Source of the DNA: Pontibacter litorisediminis
GTDB lineage: Bacteria > Bacteroidota > Bacteroidia > Cytophagales > Hymenobacteraceae
Assembly (NCBI RefSeq): GCF_029360645.1
Contig: NZ_JARDUA010000001.1
Span: forward strand, 434,001-498,000
DNA: 64,000 nucleotides
Direction: 5' to 3'
Both the position numbers and the translations under genes were made by a program. Below the pieces are notes generated by a model, which saw only the letters and a program-made list of their open reading frames with translations, did no database searches and was not told where the DNA came from. Shown here piece after piece: positions 60,780 to 64,000 of the stretch. The stretch's first letter is position 1, and each line of letters begins with the position of its first letter.

Positions 60780-62441
60780 TTACAGCTTCACGAACCGAAG
60801 GGTTGCTATTTTATTTCCGGAGCGGATGCGGCACAAGTATAAGCCACTTTTTAGACGCTGCGGCTCTAGCTTGAGTGGCTGCTCCGGTTGGGCCTGCGCT
60901 ATATTCTGGCGGAACACCTGCTTGCCGGTGGCATCCAGGATAAGGACCTCCACCTGCTGCAACCACTCCTGCCCCAGGTAAAGTAAAATAGGCTCCTGCT
61001 GCACCGGATTTGTGATGAACAGCGACGTCTTGCCTTGGGGTACAGGTGCCGAGGTAACGGTGCGGCTGTAGTTCGGTATGCCATAGCCGATGCTGTTATT
61101 GGGGCTACTGGCATTGCTGCCGCTGTTACGCAGCATTTGGATCAGCTCTATATTCGTTTTAAAAGGATAAGCCTGCCATAGGCTCGCCGCAAAACCTGCT
61201 ATGATGGGCCCGGCAAAAGAAGTGCCGTTGCCACGCGCCAGGTTTCCGTTGGGAAGGATGAAGTATGCCCCCTGCCCCAGCGCCACCACGTCCGGCTTGA
61301 TGCGCCCATCCGCAGTTGGGCCGAAAGAGCTGAAACCAGCCTTCACGCCCAAAGAGTCTACAGCGCCCACAGCCAGGACGGAGTCCCCATCAGCCGGGGC
61401 CGAAATAAAGCGCCAGGTTTTGTTCCCTTCGTTTCCGGCACTTGTCACCACCAGCATTCCCGTGGCGGCCGCATAATCTGCCGCTCTGGAAACAATGGAG
61501 GTGTTGCCGTCCAAGTCCTCGTAAGTATAGCTTTGGGAAGGTGCATCAAACATAGTATAACCAAGGGAGGAGTTGATCACGTCCGCTCCGGCACTATCGG
61601 CATACTCCGCGGCCAAAAGCCAGTTTACCTCCTCTATATTATGCTCAGTGGCGGCATCCTCTGTGCGCAGCAACAGGTAGTTGGCGCCGTAGGCCGTACC
61701 TATCAGTACACCCGGCTCATAGGCCGCCATGGTAGAGAGCACGGCAGTGCCGTGTGCATCGGCTGTCAGCGCGCTCTCCTGCTTCCGTACAAAATCATAG
61801 GTGCCCTTCAGCTGATTATTCTCAAAAAGATGGGCAAATGCCGGAATATTCTGTACCCCCGGAAAGCCGGCGTCAAAAACGGCAATGGTCATACCGCTGC
61901 CGTTATAGAAGTCGGAGTGCAGTTCATCAGCGCCCAGCATGTCCGCTTGGTGAAAAGCGGGTCCGTAGTCACTGGGTTCAGGAATGGGTAAAGAATTCTC
62001 TGCCACGGCCGCCACTGTTGCCATACTTTGCACTCCCTGTTGCCGCTTATCAACGGGTGCGGCTATTCTGTTTAGTGTTTGTGCCTTTCTTACAAAAGGA
62101 AGCGCCTCCAGCTGCTGTAGCTGCTCTGCCGTACATTGCACCACTGCTGCATTAAACCAGCGCGAAGTATACCAAACAGTGGCACCAGCGTCTGTAAGCG
62201 CAGCTACATAAGATGGGTTTACCGGGAGGTCTCGGGAAGAAAGGGTAATCTTCTGCCTCTGACGCCGCTCCAGCGCTTTAGAGGATAAAAACTCAAGGGG
62301 TTTAGAGAGGGAATACGGGGAGTTAGCTTTATCCTTGAAGAAGATTAAACGCTTCTGCTCCTCTCCTTCTGCAGTGCCAGCATCCTGCGCCACTACAGGC
62401 AGGTACAGCAACAGGCAGAGGAAGAGGAGCAGATGACGCAT
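60780..62441 (-). CDS. S8 family serine peptidase (subtilase) with T9SS sorting domain
   Basis: A 553-residue secreted subtilisin-like protease. It has a signal peptide (HLLLFLCLLLYLPVVAQ), a propeptide region, then the catalytic domain with Asp in MTIAVFDAGFPGV, His in ADAHGTAVLSTMA, oxyanion Asn in VVTSAGNEGNK, and Ser in GNGTSFAGPIIAGFAAS. The last ~75 residues (LFITNPVQQEPILLY to KIATLRFVKL) fit a T9SS type A sorting domain. It begins 2 nt after the stop of the upstream lipoprotein gene, in a minus-strand run with mnmA. Confidence 0.94.
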   Translation of the reverse strand: MRHLLLFLCLLLYLPVVAQDAGTAEGEEQKRLIFFKDKANSPYSLSKPLEFLSSKALERRQRQKITLSSRDLPVNPSYVAALTDAGATVWYTSRWFNAAVVQCTAEQLQQLEALPFVRKAQTLNRIAAPVDKRQQGVQSMATVAAVAENSLPIPEPSDYGPAFHQADMLGADELHSDFYNGSGMTIAVFDAGFPGVQNIPAFAHLFENNQLKGTYDFVRKQESALTADAHGTAVLSTMAAYEPGVLIGTAYGANYLLLRTEDAATEHNIEEVNWLLAAEYADSAGADVINSSLGYTMFDAPSQSYTYEDLDGNTSIVSRAADYAAATGMLVVTSAGNEGNKTWRFISAPADGDSVLAVGAVDSLGVKAGFSSFGPTADGRIKPDVVALGQGAYFILPNGNLARGNGTSFAGPIIAGFAASLWQAYPFKTNIELIQMLRNSGSNASSPNNSIGYGIPNYSRTVTSAPVPQGKTSLFITNPVQQEPILLYLGQEWLQQVEVLILDATGKQVFRQNIAQAQPEQPLKLEPQRLKSGLYLCRIRSGNKIATLRFVKL

Positions 62442-62443
62442 AT

Positions 62444-63178
62444 TTATTCTTTTCCGTAGTCAACTAATTCTTCGTGGCGTTCATGGCCGTGAATTTTGTA
62501 TTCAGGTCCAAATTCACAATCATCATCGGAACAGGAAGTATAGATAATACGAGTAAAAAGCCTGTAAATCATACCAACTCCTTCAGCATAAACTTCTTTG
62601 CGCTCGTCTAAGGTTACATCGTATGAGGTATAATCACCCTGAATTACTTCAACTGTATTAGAAAAGATTTGTCCATTAACACTATAAGGAGCTCCGACAG
62701 CCGAATAAGTATACAGTTCCTTCCCATGTAACGTATGCAAAGCATAGCCTGGAGCCCTGTTATTGTTATAGGCATCTCCTGTCCATTGATTTCCCTCCTT
62801 TACAGGAAAAACAAGCTTCACATACTTCGTATTATTCTTAGTCAGCATGACCATGGCATCTGTCTTCACAACAGTCATCACTGAGTCATCCACCCAGTTC
62901 ATGTTTTCGTTGGCGCGAATTGAACGGATGATCTTGTAATTAAGTTGCCCCGTCTGATCAACGAAAGTTGTATCCACGCGCTCACGCAACTGGAAACGAG
63001 TGGTATCGCCCACATCGCTCATGTAGCGGATGTCCGTCACATTATAGATGCGCCAGTCGCCCACCTCAAGCGGGTAGTAGTCATAGCCCATCGCCTTTGG
63101 GTCCGGGTCTTTATACTTATCCTCGCAGGCAGCCACCAGGCCGACCAGAACAACCAAAAGCAACAGGGCTCGTCTCAT
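62444..63178 (-). CDS. Hypothetical lipoprotein
   Basis: A 244-residue predicted lipoprotein. The signal MRRALLLLVVLVGLVAAC ends in a lipobox Cys at residue 18. The mature part has YYPLEVGDWRIYNVTDIRYM, VFPVKEGNQWTGDAYNNN and a C-terminal Asp/Cys-rich CSDDDCEFG segment. Similar 'YYPLxxGxxRxY' lipoproteins are common in Bacteroidota, but no function is assigned. The ATG overlaps the mnmA stop by one base (TAATG), so the two are translationally coupled. Confidence 0.8.
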   Translation of the reverse strand: MRRALLLLVVLVGLVAACEDKYKDPDPKAMGYDYYPLEVGDWRIYNVTDIRYMSDVGDTTRFQLRERVDTTFVDQTGQLNYKIIRSIRANENMNWVDDSVMTVVKTDAMVMLTKNNTKYVKLVFPVKEGNQWTGDAYNNNRAPGYALHTLHGKELYTYSAVGAPYSVNGQIFSNTVEVIQGDYTSYDVTLDERKEVYAEGVGMIYRLFTRIIYTSCSDDDCEFGPEYKIHGHERHEELVDYGKE

Positions 63179-64000
63179 TATTGCAACACGTTCAGGTTAT
63201 ATTCTGAATTATAGTTCGACTCAATCCAGCCACCGCCCACCACGTCGTTGCCTTCGTAGAAAACAGCAGCCTGACCAGGGGCAATAGCATGTACGCCGCT
63301 CAGGAAGTGAACTTTCATTTTGTCTCCCTCCTGCTCAATGATTGCCTCCGTGCCCGGATCGTTATAACGTACTTTCGTTACCGTGGGGATGGGCTGCCCG
63401 ATCAGGTTCTCATACTTAGACATGTTCAGCTTACCCACCGTCATGGCATTTTTGGCCAGCTCATCGTAATTGCCTAGCACTACACGGTTGGTATCCTTCT
63501 CAATGCGTGTGACATAAGCCGGGAAGCCTAAAGCGACACCTAAGCCCTTCCGCTGGCCGATGGTGTAAAACGGATAGCCTTCGTGTTTGCCTACCACGGT
63601 ACCGTTTTCCAGTACAAACTCGCCACCAGCAACGCGCTCTTCCAAGCCCTCTACACGGCGTCTCAGGAACCCACGGTAATCGTTGTCAGGTATAAAACAG
63701 ATCTCATAGGACTCTGGCTTGTTCACCAGTTCAGTAAAGCCTCGCTCCTTAGCCATCTCCCGTATCTCAGTTTTATGCAGGCCACCCAGCGGAAAAATGG
63801 TGCGGCTCAGGCTCTCCTGCGAAATACCCCACAAGGCATACGACTGATCTTTGGTCTCGTCCAAGCCCTTGGAAATAACATAACGCCCATTCTCCTGGCG
63901 AAGGTTAGCATAGTGGCCGGTTGCAATAAACTCGCAGCCGAGTTTGTCGGCGCGGCGCAGCAGGGCATCCCATTTAATATGCGTGTTACACAGCACGCAC
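63178..64000 (-). CDS. mnmA: tRNA-specific 2-thiouridylase MnmA, C-terminal part (5' truncated by window)
   Basis: Adds sulfur to U34 of Lys, Glu and Gln tRNAs. The visible part begins within the conserved VLCNTHIKWD segment, where a catalytic Cys is expected just before the visible start. It includes FIATGHYAN, the DQSYALWGISQESLSRTIFPLGGL tRNA-binding block, the second catalytic Cys in SYEICFIPDNDYRGFL, YTIGQRKGLGVA and a C-terminal barrel ending in WIESNYN. The frame is open to the window edge. It overlaps the lipoprotein gene by one base. Confidence 0.95.
   Translation of the reverse strand, partial: CVLCNTHIKWDALLRRADKLGCEFIATGHYANLRQENGRYVISKGLDETKDQSYALWGISQESLSRTIFPLGGLHKTEIREMAKERGFTELVNKPESYEICFIPDNDYRGFLRRRVEGLEERVAGGEFVLENGTVVGKHEGYPFYTIGQRKGLGVALGFPAYVTRIEKDTNRVVLGNYDELAKNAMTVGKLNMSKYENLIGQPIPTVTKVRYNDPGTEAIIEQEGDKMKVHFLSGVHAIAPGQAAVFYEGNDVVGGGWIESNYNSEYNLNVLQ

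Overview
The window reads as a chromosomal segment of a Bacteroidota bacterium, most likely of the Cytophagales/Hymenobacteraceae (Pontibacter-like). The evidence is: genes lacking Shine-Dalgarno leaders; several promoters matching the Bacteroidetes pattern TTTG-N19/20-TAnnTTTG; two proteins with type IX secretion (T9SS) C-terminal sorting domains; a carboxypeptidase-like/TonB-dependent receptor; and families such as DUF2911, DUF4136 and DUF1206. The genus is an inference from overall resemblance. No phage, insertion sequence, CRISPR array or obvious island is visible; the content is mostly core metabolism.

Layout. 1-5.2 kb: the 3' end of smc, a lysophospholipid acyltransferase-like gene, a barrel protein, an MBL-hydrolase/patatin pair and accA. 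5.3-5.7 kb: three identical tRNA-Asp genes in a 132-bp tandem repeat. 5.8-12.2 kb (minus strand): an exopolysaccharide locus with GDP-mannose dehydratase, GDP-fucose synthase, Wzc-like tyrosine autokinase, Wza-like export lipoprotein and a DUF481 barrel protein. 12.3-17.2 kb: HD hydrolase, CPA2 antiporter and small membrane or lipoprotein genes. 17.5-23.4 kb: an NtrC-type regulator followed by a 7-PAS hybrid histidine kinase with receiver and Hpt domains. 23.5-28.6 kb: M20 amidohydrolase, alanine racemase, an AsmA-like protein and an alpha/beta hydrolase.

28.7-50.9 kb is a biosynthetic hub read on the minus strand: hisH-A-F-IE, mgtE, a complete trp operon (trpE-G-D-C-F-B-A) ending in a DAHP synthase, and hisG-D-C-B. 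An S9 peptidase, an M20 peptidase and a small gene interrupt it on one or the other strand. Each of the three biosynthetic operons is preceded by an unannotated short ORF rich in the operon's own amino acid: MAWWWHVT before trpE, HMHHHH before hisH, and HVHFHHIHH before hisG. The trp and hisH leaders are followed by perfect intrinsic terminators. In the trp leader a nine-base segment can pair with the terminator arm, which is the layout of classical ribosome-mediated attenuation. These are the main discoveries here.

51.4-64 kb: a 1598-residue secreted MBG-repeat protein, a DUF2911 protein, a TonB-dependent receptor, rpe, a T9SS subtilase, a lipoprotein and the C-terminal part of mnmA, cut by the window end.

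Two further genome-scale signals stand out. The word AAGTATA/TATACTT (and AGTATG) recurs at high density in genes and spacers on both strands. Gaps inside the trp and his operons carry dispersed repeat families (TTAACTTTTAACTC-like and GTATCACG-like), and a pair of inverted REP-like hairpins lies at 35.8-36.0 kb.
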